Below, piece after piece: positions 48,798 through 57,820 of a stretch of 64,000 nucleotides of DNA. The first letter of the stretch is position 1, and every line of letters starts with the position of its first letter. The stretch lies in the NCBI GenBank assembly GCA_900299185.1, contig OMIV01000343.1:1-64000 (forward strand). The letters run 5' to 3'. The DNA is from Planctomycetaceae bacterium. GTDB taxonomy: Bacteria; Planctomycetota; Planctomycetia; Planctomycetales; Planctomycetaceae. The notes under the pieces are model-generated. The model had not been told where the DNA came from. It saw nothing but the letters and a program-made list of their open reading frames with translations, and ran no database searches. The translations under genes and the position numbers were made by a program.

Positions 48798-49085
48798 GCG
48801 TGAAAGAGTAACTCAACTCACACTTGATTGCCGAGTCGTCGCCGCATCAAGAACCGAGCTTGAGCCAACCAAAGAGCCGGCTCGCGGGCTCGCTCAGGGG
48901 AGCCGGTGTGGCTGAGAGCGAATGAATTTGGATCTGAAGGTTGTCCGGTTGCTTGTCGATATCGAGCTAAGCGATAAATCCCCGCGAACCCCAATGCAGA
49001 CAATGAAGGTCTGCGTGCCCTTCACGGACTGAGTGGGCCGCAGGCACATCCTTCCGCTTGTCGCATCAACCTTGGCGAGGACCGC

Positions 49086-50084
49086 ATGACTCATGAATCG
49101 CTGCAGTTCGAAGATCAAAACCACATTCGCGTCTTGTTCGGGACGAGAGACGAGAACTTGCGACTGCTCCGTGATCGGCTGGGCGTGCAAGTTGTTGTGC
49201 GCGGCGACGAACTTCGAGTCTCGGGGGATCGCACCAAAGTTGAGTTCGGGTTGAAGGTCATTGCTGAGCTTCAAGCCATCGTCGCGAAACATGGCGAGCT
49301 GTTCTCGACGGAAATCGAACGCATCCTCGATCGGCATAGCGGCAAACCTACGCGAGATCTCACCAAACGTGGCCGCACGCTGGATCCACAACTCGAAGTT
49401 GCACCGATTGATCTCTTCGAACGTGCCAAGCGAGTCGTCCCGCGAACGGCTGGGCAGAAGGGGTACGTCGAAGCGATTCGACAAAACGACCTCATCTTCT
49501 GCGCCGGACCGGCTGGGTGTGGAAAGACTTACTTGGCTGTCGCGATGGCGCTGAACGCGCTGCGAACCGAGACCGTGCGAAAGATCGTGCTCGTAAGACC
49601 GGCGGTCGAAGCAGGTGAGCGGCTGGGCTTCTTGCCGGGTGACATGCTGGCGAAGGTCAATCCGTATCTTAGGCCGCTGCTGGATGCGCTCTCTGACATC
49701 GTCACCTTCGAACAAGTCAAACGCTACATGGAGAACGATGTCATCGAGATCATCCCATTGGCGTTTATGCGCGGTCGGACGCTGAATGAAACCTTCATCA
49801 TTTTGGATGAAGCGCAGAACTCAACCATTAGTCAGATGAAAATGTTCCTGACGCGTATGGGCGAGGGATCAAAGATCGTTGTGACCGGTGATCCGACTCA
49901 GAGCGACTTGCCCGGCAACATGAAGTCAGGACTGAATGATGCTGTTCATCGCTTGGGCGGAATCCCAGGAGTTGCGATCGTAGAACTGTCTGGTCAGGAT
50001 ATCGTCCGCCACCGGTTGGTCCGCGAGATCGTGCGGGCTTATGACGGAGGCTCCCCCAAAGGGCAGCACTCAAGAGGGAAATAG
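49086..50084 (+). CDS. phoH: PhoH family ATPase
   Basis: The 332-residue protein has an N-terminal KH-like segment (about 10-75) and a PhoH ATPase domain (about 120-325). Walker A is GPAGCGKTY at 141-149 and Walker B is FIILDEAQN ending at 245. VTGDPTQSDLP and the closing DIVRHRLVREIVRAY are typical. PhoH proteins (YbeZ type) are implicated in RNA metabolism and ribosome maturation. A PgpH-type phosphodiesterase follows 142 bases downstream, the standard partner in many bacteria, although ybeY is not found after it. GAGGA lies 5 bases before the ATG. Confidence 0.95.
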   Translation: MTHESLQFEDQNHIRVLFGTRDENLRLLRDRLGVQVVVRGDELRVSGDRTKVEFGLKVIAELQAIVAKHGELFSTEIERILDRHSGKPTRDLTKRGRTLDPQLEVAPIDLFERAKRVVPRTAGQKGYVEAIRQNDLIFCAGPAGCGKTYLAVAMALNALRTETVRKIVLVRPAVEAGERLGFLPGDMLAKVNPYLRPLLDALSDIVTFEQVKRYMENDVIEIIPLAFMRGRTLNETFIILDEAQNSTISQMKMFLTRMGEGSKIVVTGDPTQSDLPGNMKSGLNDAVHRLGGIPGVAIVELSGQDIVRHRLVREIVRAYDGGSPKGQHSRGK

Positions 50085-50226
50085 AGAGCACCGGACGCGG
50101 GCTGGCAGTTGAACGATTCGAGCATTGGTCGTGAGGTCTGTTTGCTGAAAACAGAAGTCTCCGTCCGCGCGAGTCGCTCGAAGAGATAAGCCCCCGGCGC
50201 AGCTGCCCGTTCTATCTAATGCATTC

Positions 50227-52581
50227 ATGGCACTCTTCGGACAAAAAAACGCGAGACGTCATCGAGCGACTCGGCTGCAAGGTATCGGAGCCCCTCATCG
50301 GACGCTGTCGCGTTTGTGGGCAGCGCTGAAAGATCGCGGCGTCCTCGTGCGATTGCTGCTGGTCTTAGTCGCCATGCTGGTGCTGACCGTTGTGGTCGAA
50401 GGTTGGAAGAGTCCTTTTCGTTTTCGACGCGGTGATCGACCGGCTCATGGTGTGCTGGCAACGGTGAAGTTCGACCGAGTCGACCGTCATGAAACCGAGC
50501 GACGTCGACGGCAAGCTGAAGAGCAAGTGCCGCGATATTACCGTCGTTTGCCGCTGCAGATTGACTCGTTGCAAGGACTGCTGCGCAGTGACTTTCATGA
50601 GATCGCGAAGGCGACTTCCGCCGACACGGTGGCTTCCGAAGTGCGGAATGCTTTCGCGTTGAACGTTGATGCCGGCGAAGGCGACAGCGCTGTGCGGCGA
50701 GCTGCCGTCGAGTCTCAATGGCAGTCACTCAAGAACGTGATTACGGCGGTTGATGAAGGTCGCGAGCAGTTCGATGACAAGCTGCGTCAGCAACGGCTGG
50801 AGAGTTTGATTACTCAATTTGGGACGCTGGCCGAAGTCATTGAATCACGAGGTTGCATCGACGAAAGCGACATCTCGAAGAACAACTTGCAGCCCGGCAC
50901 GCGACTCTTGTTGGTGTCGGAAGATCTGGCCGACGAAGCCGCCATCGTCACTGTCGTGCAAGTCGATCTGAAGACGATGCTCGAAGCTGGTGGACCTATC
51001 GCGGCTCAATGGGAGACGTTGCCGCAACTGAATCTGATTCGTACTCAAATGGAGCATTGGATTCGTAATCGAGTTCGACCCAACTTGCGGTACGACTATC
51101 AGGCGACGGACGAAGCACGCCAGGTTGCTCGCAAGAACATCGAAGAGGTCAAAGAGACTCGATATCCCGAGCAGGTGCTGATTCGTCCTGGGCAACGCAT
51201 TAAGGACGAGGATCTGGAGTTGTTGTGGGACGAGTACGCTGCCGCAGAAGCCGGCGTGCCCACTTACGTCCGACTCATTCGAGTCAGCACCAGCTTTTTG
51301 ATGATCGCGTTGTTGGCGTTCATCAATGGCTACTACCTCGTGCATAACGAACCGAAGCTGGTGAGGTCACTGACTCGACTCACGACGTTCTTGGCGACGG
51401 TCATTATTGCTGTCGCGATTGGTCGTTGGCTGACGGGTTCAACTCTTCGTCCTGAACTGGCACCTGTCACCGTGGCCGCGATGATCTTGGCTGTGGCGTA
51501 CAACCAAGTGCTGGCCGCTTTGACCGCCATTACCATCAGCTTGTTGCTGACTCTTTCGACCGTCGGTGACCTGACTCAATTTGTGTTGTTGATGAGCTGC
51601 TCTGTGACGGCCGTCATTCCGCTGAGTCAGGTGTCGTCGCGACTGACTCTTATCAAGGTTGGCTTCTTTACCGGCGTGTCGTGCATGTTGGTCTTCTGCG
51701 GAATGGAAATCTTGGGCGGCCACTCGCTGGAGTATCTGTGGTCCGAGCAAGACATCCTCGTTGAAGGCTTGAAGGGCGCGGGCTGGTGTCTTGTGGCGGG
51801 TTATCTCGTCGCGGGCAGTTTGCCGTTTATTGAGTCAGTGTTTGGAGTCGTGACCGACATCAGCTTGTTGGAACTCAGCGACATTTCGCATCCGTTGTTG
51901 CAAGAGCTCGTGCGTCGCGCACCGGGCACTTACAACCACTCGATCGCTGTCGCGACGATTGCTGAGTCAGCCGCCGAAGCCATTGGCGGCAACGGCTTGT
52001 TGGTGCGAGTCGGTGCTTACTATCACGACATTGGCAAGATGCTGAAGCCGGAGTACTTCATCGAGAACATGACCGAAGGGATGAAGAGCAAGCACGACAA
52101 TCTGGTTCCGGCGATGAGTACGCTGATCATTATTGGGCATGTGAAAGATGGAGTGGATCTTGCGAGGCAACATCACATTCCTCAGTCGCTCATCAACTTC
52201 ATTGAGCAGCATCATGGCACGACGCTGGTGAAGTACTTCTTCATGGAAGCGACGAAGCTGGCCGAGGAAGACCCTGATCACAGTTGCGATGTGCTCGAAG
52301 CGTCTTACCGCTATCCAGGGCCGAAGCCGCAGTCGCGAGAAGCGGGTGTCTTGATGCTCTCCGACGCCGTGGAGAGCGCGAGTCGAACACTGAATGATCC
52401 GACGCCCAAACGCATTGAGTCGCTCGTGCATAAGATCACTCTCGATCGACTGCTGGATGGGCAGTTCGAAGAGAGCACATTGACGCTCAGCGAGATTCGC
52501 ACGATCGAAGAGTCGCTGACGAAATCGTTGACCGCGATCTATCACGGTCGCATCAAGTACCCTGATCAACGCGCGGGCTAG
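50227..52581 (+). CDS. 7TM-HD phosphodiesterase (PgpH-like)
   Basis: The 784-residue protein has one N-terminal membrane helix (about 38-58), a large extracytoplasmic domain (about 60-345), seven helices (about 350-560) and a cytoplasmic HD domain (about 575-760). The HD metal motif is YYHDIGKM with H600-D601, and the family motif HPLLQELVRRAPGTYNHS precedes it near 557-575 (key residues H, P, R, A, P, G, T, H). PgpH hydrolyses cyclic di-AMP in Listeria and relatives; activity here is by homology. It follows phoH directly, as in Firmicutes and other phyla. Confidence 0.93.
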   Translation: MALFGQKNARRHRATRLQGIGAPHRTLSRLWAALKDRGVLVRLLLVLVAMLVLTVVVEGWKSPFRFRRGDRPAHGVLATVKFDRVDRHETERRRRQAEEQVPRYYRRLPLQIDSLQGLLRSDFHEIAKATSADTVASEVRNAFALNVDAGEGDSAVRRAAVESQWQSLKNVITAVDEGREQFDDKLRQQRLESLITQFGTLAEVIESRGCIDESDISKNNLQPGTRLLLVSEDLADEAAIVTVVQVDLKTMLEAGGPIAAQWETLPQLNLIRTQMEHWIRNRVRPNLRYDYQATDEARQVARKNIEEVKETRYPEQVLIRPGQRIKDEDLELLWDEYAAAEAGVPTYVRLIRVSTSFLMIALLAFINGYYLVHNEPKLVRSLTRLTTFLATVIIAVAIGRWLTGSTLRPELAPVTVAAMILAVAYNQVLAALTAITISLLLTLSTVGDLTQFVLLMSCSVTAVIPLSQVSSRLTLIKVGFFTGVSCMLVFCGMEILGGHSLEYLWSEQDILVEGLKGAGWCLVAGYLVAGSLPFIESVFGVVTDISLLELSDISHPLLQELVRRAPGTYNHSIAVATIAESAAEAIGGNGLLVRVGAYYHDIGKMLKPEYFIENMTEGMKSKHDNLVPAMSTLIIIGHVKDGVDLARQHHIPQSLINFIEQHHGTTLVKYFFMEATKLAEEDPDHSCDVLEASYRYPGPKPQSREAGVLMLSDAVESASRTLNDPTPKRIESLVHKITLDRLLDGQFEESTLTLSEIRTIEESLTKSLTAIYHGRIKYPDQRAG

Positions 52582-52644
52582 TCCCACGGGGCTTTTCCGT
52601 CAGCGTCTTGTTTCGCTCATAGACCTCAGACAAGTGGCCGTTGC

Positions 52645-53868
52645 ATGCACGAAATCCGAATTCCCCGCCTCGGCTGGTCGATGGAAGAAGGCGTCTTCGT
52701 CGGTTGGCTGAAGAAGTCTGGCGATGCCGTCGCTGTGGGAGATCCGCTCTTCGAACTGGAGGGTGAGAAGGCCGCACAAGAGATCGAGTCCGTCGACGCC
52801 GGCGTATTGCATATTGTTCCTAACGGGCCGTCATCGGGGGACGAGGTTAAGGTCGGAGCGCTGTTGGGATACTTGTTGGCACCGGGAGAGGTCGCACCCA
52901 GCGGCGACGGTGAGCGACCGGTTGTCTCTACCTCGACGCCCAAAGCCGCGGCATGTGTCGCCAATCCTACAGATGCGAGTGTCGCTGTTTGTGCCGAGAG
53001 CGGGCCGGTGTCGACTCCTCGGGCAAGGCGAGTCGCTGCGGAAGTTGGAGTGGATTGGACCACGGTTCAGGGCACGGGACGCGATGGACGAATTCGCGAA
53101 GCTGATGTTCGCGCGGCCGCAGCAGAGCAGGGTGGGGCTGCAACAACATCGGGTCGTTCGACGGTCTTGGGTTTGAGTCCGCGACGTAAAGCGATTGCGG
53201 ATCGGTTGCGAGTCAGTCGCGAGCGAACGATTCCTGTCACGCTGACGTCGTCATGCAATGCGAACAACCTCGTTGCTCTGCGCGAGCAATTCAAAGTGAC
53301 GAAGTCGCCGCTGGTTCCAGCTCTTACGGACATCGTGGCTTACTTGGTTGCTCATGTTCTCAAGCAGCACCCACAGCTATCGGCGCGATGGCAGGATGAT
53401 GGTTCATCTCGGTCGCTAGTTGCTGTGAGTGCAGATCAGATCGCGGTCGGCATTGCGGTCGATACGCCGGATGGGCTGCTCGTGCCAGTCGTTGCAGGTG
53501 TCGCGAGGAAGTCGCTGCTCGACGTGACGGCCGAAACAAAGTCACTGATTGAGAAGGCTCGAAGCGGGCGACTCACTGCTGCTGAAATGCAGGGGGCAGT
53601 GATCTCGATTTCGAACCTTGGTGCGTATGGCATCGATGGATTTACTCCGGTCATCAACTATCCAGAGATTGCGATTTTGGGGCTCGGAGCGGTACGTCGA
53701 GAAGCCGTCGTGCTTGCAGACGATCGAGTTGTGGCTCAGTCGCGAATGACGCTTAGCCTGACTTTCGATCATGTGGCGCTGGATGGGGCACCGGCCGCGG
53801 CATTCTTGCAGGCCGTGGTTTCTGCGATCGAAAACCCGGCGGCGATCTTGTTGGGGAACGGACGCTGA
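52645..53868 (+). CDS. 2-oxo acid dehydrogenase E2-type acyltransferase (orphan)
   Basis: The 407-residue protein has a lipoyl domain (about 1-75), a peripheral subunit-binding domain (about 118-155, STPRARRVAAEVGVDW) and an acyltransferase domain (about 175-405). The lipoyl lysine is K42, in EGEKAAQEI, not the usual DKA. The catalytic pair is H376 and D380 in FDHVALDG. E2 subunits move acyl groups from an E1-bound intermediate to CoA. No E1 or E3 gene is beside it, so its complex partners are elsewhere. It follows the PgpH-like gene by 64 bases, but there is no functional link I can support. Confidence 0.9.
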   Translation: MHEIRIPRLGWSMEEGVFVGWLKKSGDAVAVGDPLFELEGEKAAQEIESVDAGVLHIVPNGPSSGDEVKVGALLGYLLAPGEVAPSGDGERPVVSTSTPKAAACVANPTDASVAVCAESGPVSTPRARRVAAEVGVDWTTVQGTGRDGRIREADVRAAAAEQGGAATTSGRSTVLGLSPRRKAIADRLRVSRERTIPVTLTSSCNANNLVALREQFKVTKSPLVPALTDIVAYLVAHVLKQHPQLSARWQDDGSSRSLVAVSADQIAVGIAVDTPDGLLVPVVAGVARKSLLDVTAETKSLIEKARSGRLTAAEMQGAVISISNLGAYGIDGFTPVINYPEIAILGLGAVRREAVVLADDRVVAQSRMTLSLTFDHVALDGAPAAAFLQAVVSAIENPAAILLGNGR

Positions 53869-54066
53869 CGACGTGACTTCGTTCTGGGCGTCTTGTCAGT
53901 GCAACCGGAATTGGTTCTGATGCTGCCGAGCGACACGGCGGAACCTCACGAGTTTCGCTGATCGGGCAACTGCAGACGGCAGTAATTCTTCCAGTGGCGA
54001 CGAGTCAGTTCGTCTGAGAACAGCAAAACGCGGCTTGATGTGGTCCGCGATAGTCATGGAGGCCAA

Positions 54067-54951
54067 ATGATGGCGGCAGCGAGATTGGATTCGACCGGCA
54101 CTGAAGAGCCTTTGATTGCCGTCTTCGTCGACTTTGAGAACGTCGCGATTGGTGCTCGTGATATGCGAGCCGGACGGTTCCAAATTCAGCTTGTGTTGAA
54201 ACGGCTGCTCGAAAAGGGGCGACTCGTCTTCAAGCGTGCTTATTGCGATTGGCGTCACTACGAAGACTCGTTGCGCGAGTTTCATAGCCAAGGCATCGAA
54301 CTGATTGACATCCCGCAGACCAAGATGAGCGGCAAGAACAGCGCCGACATTCGCATGGTCGTGGATGCTCTCGATCTGTGTTACTCGAAGGGGCACATCG
54401 ACACCTTCGTGTTGATCTCGGGAGACAGTGACTTCTCGCCGCTGGTCTCGAAGCTCAAGGAAAACAACAAGCGAGTCATCGGTTGTGGCGTGAAGAGTTC
54501 CACATCCGACTTGCTGATTTCGAACTGCGATGAGTTCATCTATTACGACGACTTGGTGCGAACTGCTCAAAAGACGGCGACCGCGCCCAAGCCCGCCAAG
54601 CCTGATGCGACCAAGTCGGATGGTGATAAGAAACAAGAAGCTCGCGACCGTGTGATGGAAGTCATTCGCTCATTGGAGCAGGACTACGACTTCGTTTGGG
54701 GATCGATGCTGAAGCAAGCGGTGCGGCGCGTATATCCGAGTTTCAACGAAGACTATTACGGCTACACCTGCTTCTCGGACGTGCTGGAAGACTTGGACGA
54801 TCGAGGCTTAGTGCGGCTGGACTTCGACGAGCGTCGTGGCAATTACCAAGTGCGACGCAAGATTCGTAAGGCTGCGACGGACAAGGCTGGCACTGAGAAG
54901 GCGTCTGCCGAAAAGACCAACGCGGAGAAGAAGTCGTCTTCTAAGTCGTGA
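54067..54951 (+). CDS. NYN domain nuclease with OST-HTH (LOTUS) domain
   Basis: From ATG 54067 the product is 294 residues; GGAGG lies 4 bases before it and 7 bases before a second ATG at 54070. A GTG at 54040 is less likely. The NYN (PIN-like) domain spans about 12-165 with the acidic residues in FVDFENV, DIRMVVDAL and SGDSDFSPLV. An OST-HTH/LOTUS domain (about 195-265) follows, shown by WGSMLKQAVRRVYPSFNE and the LVRLDFDERRGNY end. The C-terminus is Lys/Ala/Glu-rich. NYN-LOTUS proteins are predicted RNases linked to RNA decay or silencing. The substrate is unknown. Confidence 0.92.
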   Translation: MMAAARLDSTGTEEPLIAVFVDFENVAIGARDMRAGRFQIQLVLKRLLEKGRLVFKRAYCDWRHYEDSLREFHSQGIELIDIPQTKMSGKNSADIRMVVDALDLCYSKGHIDTFVLISGDSDFSPLVSKLKENNKRVIGCGVKSSTSDLLISNCDEFIYYDDLVRTAQKTATAPKPAKPDATKSDGDKKQEARDRVMEVIRSLEQDYDFVWGSMLKQAVRRVYPSFNEDYYGYTCFSDVLEDLDDRGLVRLDFDERRGNYQVRRKIRKAATDKAGTEKASAEKTNAEKKSSSKS

Positions 54952-54992
54952 TCGAATTGGGCTGTGGACCATCAGAGTGATCGAGGAATCCT

Positions 54993-55427
54993 GTGAGCAA
55001 CCGATGCTGGCCGCTGCGACTGCGAGCGAACTGTTTCGCCGTCTGGCTGTGCCTCTTCGCGCTGCTCGCTGGAGAGTCCATTCGACGGCCTCTGGGACTA
55101 CCAGTTCTTCAAGCTGCAGAGATCGATACGGCTCAACCTGGTGGCGAAGAGCTGGCTTCTTCAGACCGACCGCGTGACGCTCAAGAGAAAGACCGTCAGA
55201 AGCAAGTTGCGATTGCCGGGCTGATGTTGTTGGGCGTCGTTGCCTTGGTGCTGGTGATCTTGATTGCGATGGCGATGTGGTGGGCTCATCGCTTCCGACG
55301 TCAGGTTGGTCGGCCTCTTCCGAAACAACATCCCGGCGATCCGCTGTGGTATCTTCGCAAAGGTTCGGCAGACGATTCGTCGGCGAGCCCTGAATCTGAA
55401 ACGGACAACGAGAACTCGAATGGCTGA
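54993..55427 (+). CDS. Hypothetical membrane protein, 144 aa
   Basis: The 144-residue product starts at GTG with GAGGA 5 bases upstream. A signal segment (about 10-28) and one membrane helix (about 72-94) enclose a charged Glu/Asp/Arg linker. A cytoplasmic tail with PGDPLWYLRKGSADD is acidic at its end. Its last 8 bases overlap the start of the Rieske gene, so the two are probably translationally coupled. No known domain is recognised. Confidence 0.75.
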   Translation: MSNRCWPLRLRANCFAVWLCLFALLAGESIRRPLGLPVLQAAEIDTAQPGGEELASSDRPRDAQEKDRQKQVAIAGLMLLGVVALVLVILIAMAMWWAHRFRRQVGRPLPKQHPGDPLWYLRKGSADDSSASPESETDNENSNG

Positions 55428-55737
55428 ATTCAAATCTGTCGCCAAGGTTGGCGCGATCAAGGAGGGAGAGGGCAAGTCGTTCTCCGTCGATGGCAAGCTG
55501 GTGGCCGTGTACTTGAAGGACGGCGAGTACCACGCCATCAACGACGCTTGCCCGCACATGGGAGCGTCTTTGGCTGCCGGTTACTTAGAAGACCACAACG
55601 TGATCTGCCCGTGGCATGCGTGGCGATTTTGCGTGAAGGATGGACTGTGGGTCGATAACCCCAAGTCGAACATTCGGACGCCGAGTTATCCGGTCCGAGT
55701 CGAAGGCGACTTCATCCAAGTCCAGATGCCCGATTAA
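55420..55737 (+). CDS. Rieske [2Fe-2S] ferredoxin-like protein
   Basis: From ATG 55420 the product is 105 residues. The cluster motif is C44-x-H46 and C63-x2-H66 (DACPHMG and CPWHAWRF), as in Rieske ferredoxins and NirD-like subunits. The protein is a single small domain without a signal peptide, hence soluble electron transfer. The start lies inside the end of the upstream membrane protein gene (8 bases overlap), and the upstream frame open from 55264 is not part of it. The partner oxygenase or reductase is not nearby. Confidence 0.92.
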   Translation: MAEFKSVAKVGAIKEGEGKSFSVDGKLVAVYLKDGEYHAINDACPHMGASLAAGYLEDHNVICPWHAWRFCVKDGLWVDNPKSNIRTPSYPVRVEGDFIQVQMPD

Positions 55738-55777
55738 TAGCAGCGTCGTCGTTTACTTGCGGTAGAGCACGCTCGCG

Positions 55778-56701
55778 TCAGATCGCTCCGACGAGTTCGG
55801 GAGTTGTGGCTTCGAGTGCTTCGTACTCTGAGCGAAGCTGATGGAGTTCGGCTTTCGTCAGGTTCTTCAGTGGTGCGCGAACTGGTCCGCAGTCGATTCC
55901 GAGGAAGCTCATGACTGCTTTTGATGCGGGCAAGAAGCCGAAGCGTTGGAGTAATCGAATGCGGCGGACGGCGTGCAATTGGAGTCGTCGAGCCGTCGCT
56001 AAGTTGCCGGATCGGAGTGCTGCGACCAGGCGATGATTCTGCTCGGCAGCAAAGTTGTAGGTGCTGCCCACGGCTCCGCGACAACCCATCGTCGCTCCGG
56101 CCAGCAGGATCTCGTCGCATCCAAATAGAATGTCGAAATCACCATCGTCGACAGCCAAGCATTCTTGCAGCAGCACTAAGTCGGGATTGGTGAACTTCAA
56201 ACCTTTGAGGTTCGGGATGCGATCTTTGGCTTTCTGTAAGAAAACATCCAGAGGCAGTCGGACATTGGTCAGGACCGGGATGTCGTACAAGTAAAACGGC
56301 AGATCGGGAGCAGCCGCTGCGATTGGCGCGCAGCACTCGATTAGATCTTCGATGCTGGCGGGTTTCAGAAAGCTGGGAGCCATCGTGGCGACAGCTTCGG
56401 CACCTTCCCACTGAGCATGTTTCGCCATCTCGCACGAGTCGGCCACGCAGTTGTGGCCGACTTGAATGATGACACTCAGTTCGGTGTTGCGACTGGCTTC
56501 ACACCAGCGACGCGCCAACGTCAGACGCTCTTCGACGGTCAGCGACGAACTCTCGCCGGTAGTGCCCGAAACGAAGACTCCCGCGATGTTGGTTTCAACG
56601 TATCGCGCTGCGAGTTGCTCAACGACTTCGAGGTTCAGACTGCCATCACTGTGAAAAGGAGCGTGAGGCGGGGCGATGAGTTCAAAGTCGGAACGCGACA
56701 T
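55778..56701 (-). CDS. DapA/NanA family aldolase
   Basis: The 307-residue protein has GTTGES at 46-51, Y139 in FYLYDIP and the Schiff-base lysine K169 in KGLKFTN. It therefore belongs to the dihydrodipicolinate synthase/N-acetylneuraminate lyase family of class I aldolases. The sequence is closer to N-acetylneuraminate lyase-like members than to typical DapA (KFTN and FYLYDIP), but the substrate cannot be fixed. No lysine or sialic acid gene is adjacent. It converges with the Rieske gene, with stops 40 bases apart. Confidence 0.93.
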   Translation of the reverse strand: MSRSDFELIAPPHAPFHSDGSLNLEVVEQLAARYVETNIAGVFVSGTTGESSSLTVEERLTLARRWCEASRNTELSVIIQVGHNCVADSCEMAKHAQWEGAEAVATMAPSFLKPASIEDLIECCAPIAAAAPDLPFYLYDIPVLTNVRLPLDVFLQKAKDRIPNLKGLKFTNPDLVLLQECLAVDDGDFDILFGCDEILLAGATMGCRGAVGSTYNFAAEQNHRLVAALRSGNLATARRLQLHAVRRIRLLQRFGFLPASKAVMSFLGIDCGPVRAPLKNLTKAELHQLRSEYEALEATTPELVGAI

Positions 56702-56755
56702 GAGCGGGTACCTGTCAAGCGGGGCGACGGCGAGAGGACGACGGCTGATCGCAGA

Positions 56756-56950
56756 CTACCACTGCAACAACGACGCGACTGCGACCGTGATGCAGGTCAG
56801 GCTGGCGGCGACCACCGCGCTTTGAACGACCCACTCTCGTTTGGCGTTCTGACGCACGCGTTGGCGAGACGAAAGCTCGTTCTTCATTTGGTCATTGATC
56901 CAAGACACGAACGAGACGCTCAGCTCCATCGAAATGGCCGTGGAATTCAT
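56756..56950 (-). CDS. Small single-pass membrane protein, 64 aa
   Basis: From ATG 56950 the product is 64 residues; GGAG lies about 10 bases upstream. The first half is charged and helical (NDQMKNELSSRQRVRQNAK), and the second half is one membrane helix (about 43-62) that ends the protein. An in-frame ATG at 57016 would add a Pro/Ser-rich extension. It lies 54 bases before the aldolase gene on the same strand and may share its transcript. Function unknown. Confidence 0.55.
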   Translation of the reverse strand: MNSTAISMELSVSFVSWINDQMKNELSSRQRVRQNAKREWVVQSAVVAASLTCITVAVASLLQW

Positions 56951-57316
56951 GATGTTGACTCCGGAGATGAGAAGGGGGGACGAAGATGGCGGGGGTGGCC
57001 GAATGGTCCAGGCCACTCATTGATGATCGCTGCCACTTAAGTTCGACGAACTCTGTTGGCCGCGACCGAGATGCAGACTGTGGACTCAGTCTGTGAGGAG
57101 TTGTCGGGGTCGGAAGGTGCTCGCATCGAGCAGTCCTCAACGACTGGGCAACAAACTCTTCATCGTCAGTTTACACCGCGAATCACCGACCTGACGGATT
57201 GGAGTGACTCAGAATGCTTGGAAGTTGATGCGTCCTAGTCAGGAACGACGGGTTCAACGTCTTGGCAGAGTCGTGTCGGTTGAAGCGATTAGCGCGATCG
57301 TTGCTGTGTGCGTCGA
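56951..57316. other. Intergenic region
   Basis: About 365 bases between the receiver-like gene and the small membrane protein, both leftward. I see no gene, tRNA or strong terminator in it. Confidence 0.45.
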
Positions 57317-57778
57317 TCACGGCGCATATCGAGCGACGGGCTGCTGCTTGAGTTGAAGCAGTCGCAAACACTCGGCTGCCAAGAGATCGCGACGTACTGG
57401 GCTGACATGGAAAGCGCTAGCTCCGAGTTCACGCAATGTCGGTTCCAGAACAGAGTGAGCGGGCGAGCCAATCAGAATGACAGGCACGACGGCTGTGGAC
57501 TCGTGCGTCCAATTGAGGAACTGCAACGCCGTGCTGAGGTTGCTGCTGAGATCGAGGATTGCGAGACATGGCATCTCGCGCTGCTGAGCTTCGAGCGTTG
57601 CGGTTCGCAGATCGTTGATTGATCCGCAGGCTCGAATAGAGACCAACTCGGGAGAGATCTCTCGTTGCAGGCCCGGTCGCCAACGAGCTTTCTTTTCGTA
57701 GACCAAGATGGTGCTGATCGGCATGGGCGAACTCGTCTGACTGATAAAGGGCGTTGACGCAATCTGGCCGATGGTCAA
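57317..57778 (-). CDS. Degenerate response-regulator receiver-like protein
   Basis: The 153-residue product (or 135 from an ATG at 57724) has the layout of a receiver domain: ISTILVYE, the ACLAILDLSS step at the phospho-acceptor position, PVILIGSPA at the Thr/Ser site, and GASAFHVSPVRRDLL at the end. The aspartate is kept (ILDLS), but the N-terminal acidic pair and the conserved Lys (Ser here, HVSPV) are not, so it is probably a pseudo-receiver that does not follow the normal phosphorylation cycle. It lies 42 bases after the DUF1559 gene on the same strand. Confidence 0.65.
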   Translation of the reverse strand: MTIGQIASTPFISQTSSPMPISTILVYEKKARWRPGLQREISPELVSIRACGSINDLRTATLEAQQREMPCLAILDLSSNLSTALQFLNWTHESTAVVPVILIGSPAHSVLEPTLRELGASAFHVSPVRRDLLAAECLRLLQLKQQPVARYAP

Positions 57779-57820
57779 CTCGCAGCGGACTGACGATGTC
57801 GTTGCGGGACTCTGGCCAAA

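Noticed and set aside
55264-55419. N-terminal extension of the Rieske protein
   Set aside because: The extension overlaps the membrane protein gene in another frame, is Arg-rich and carries no Rieske features.
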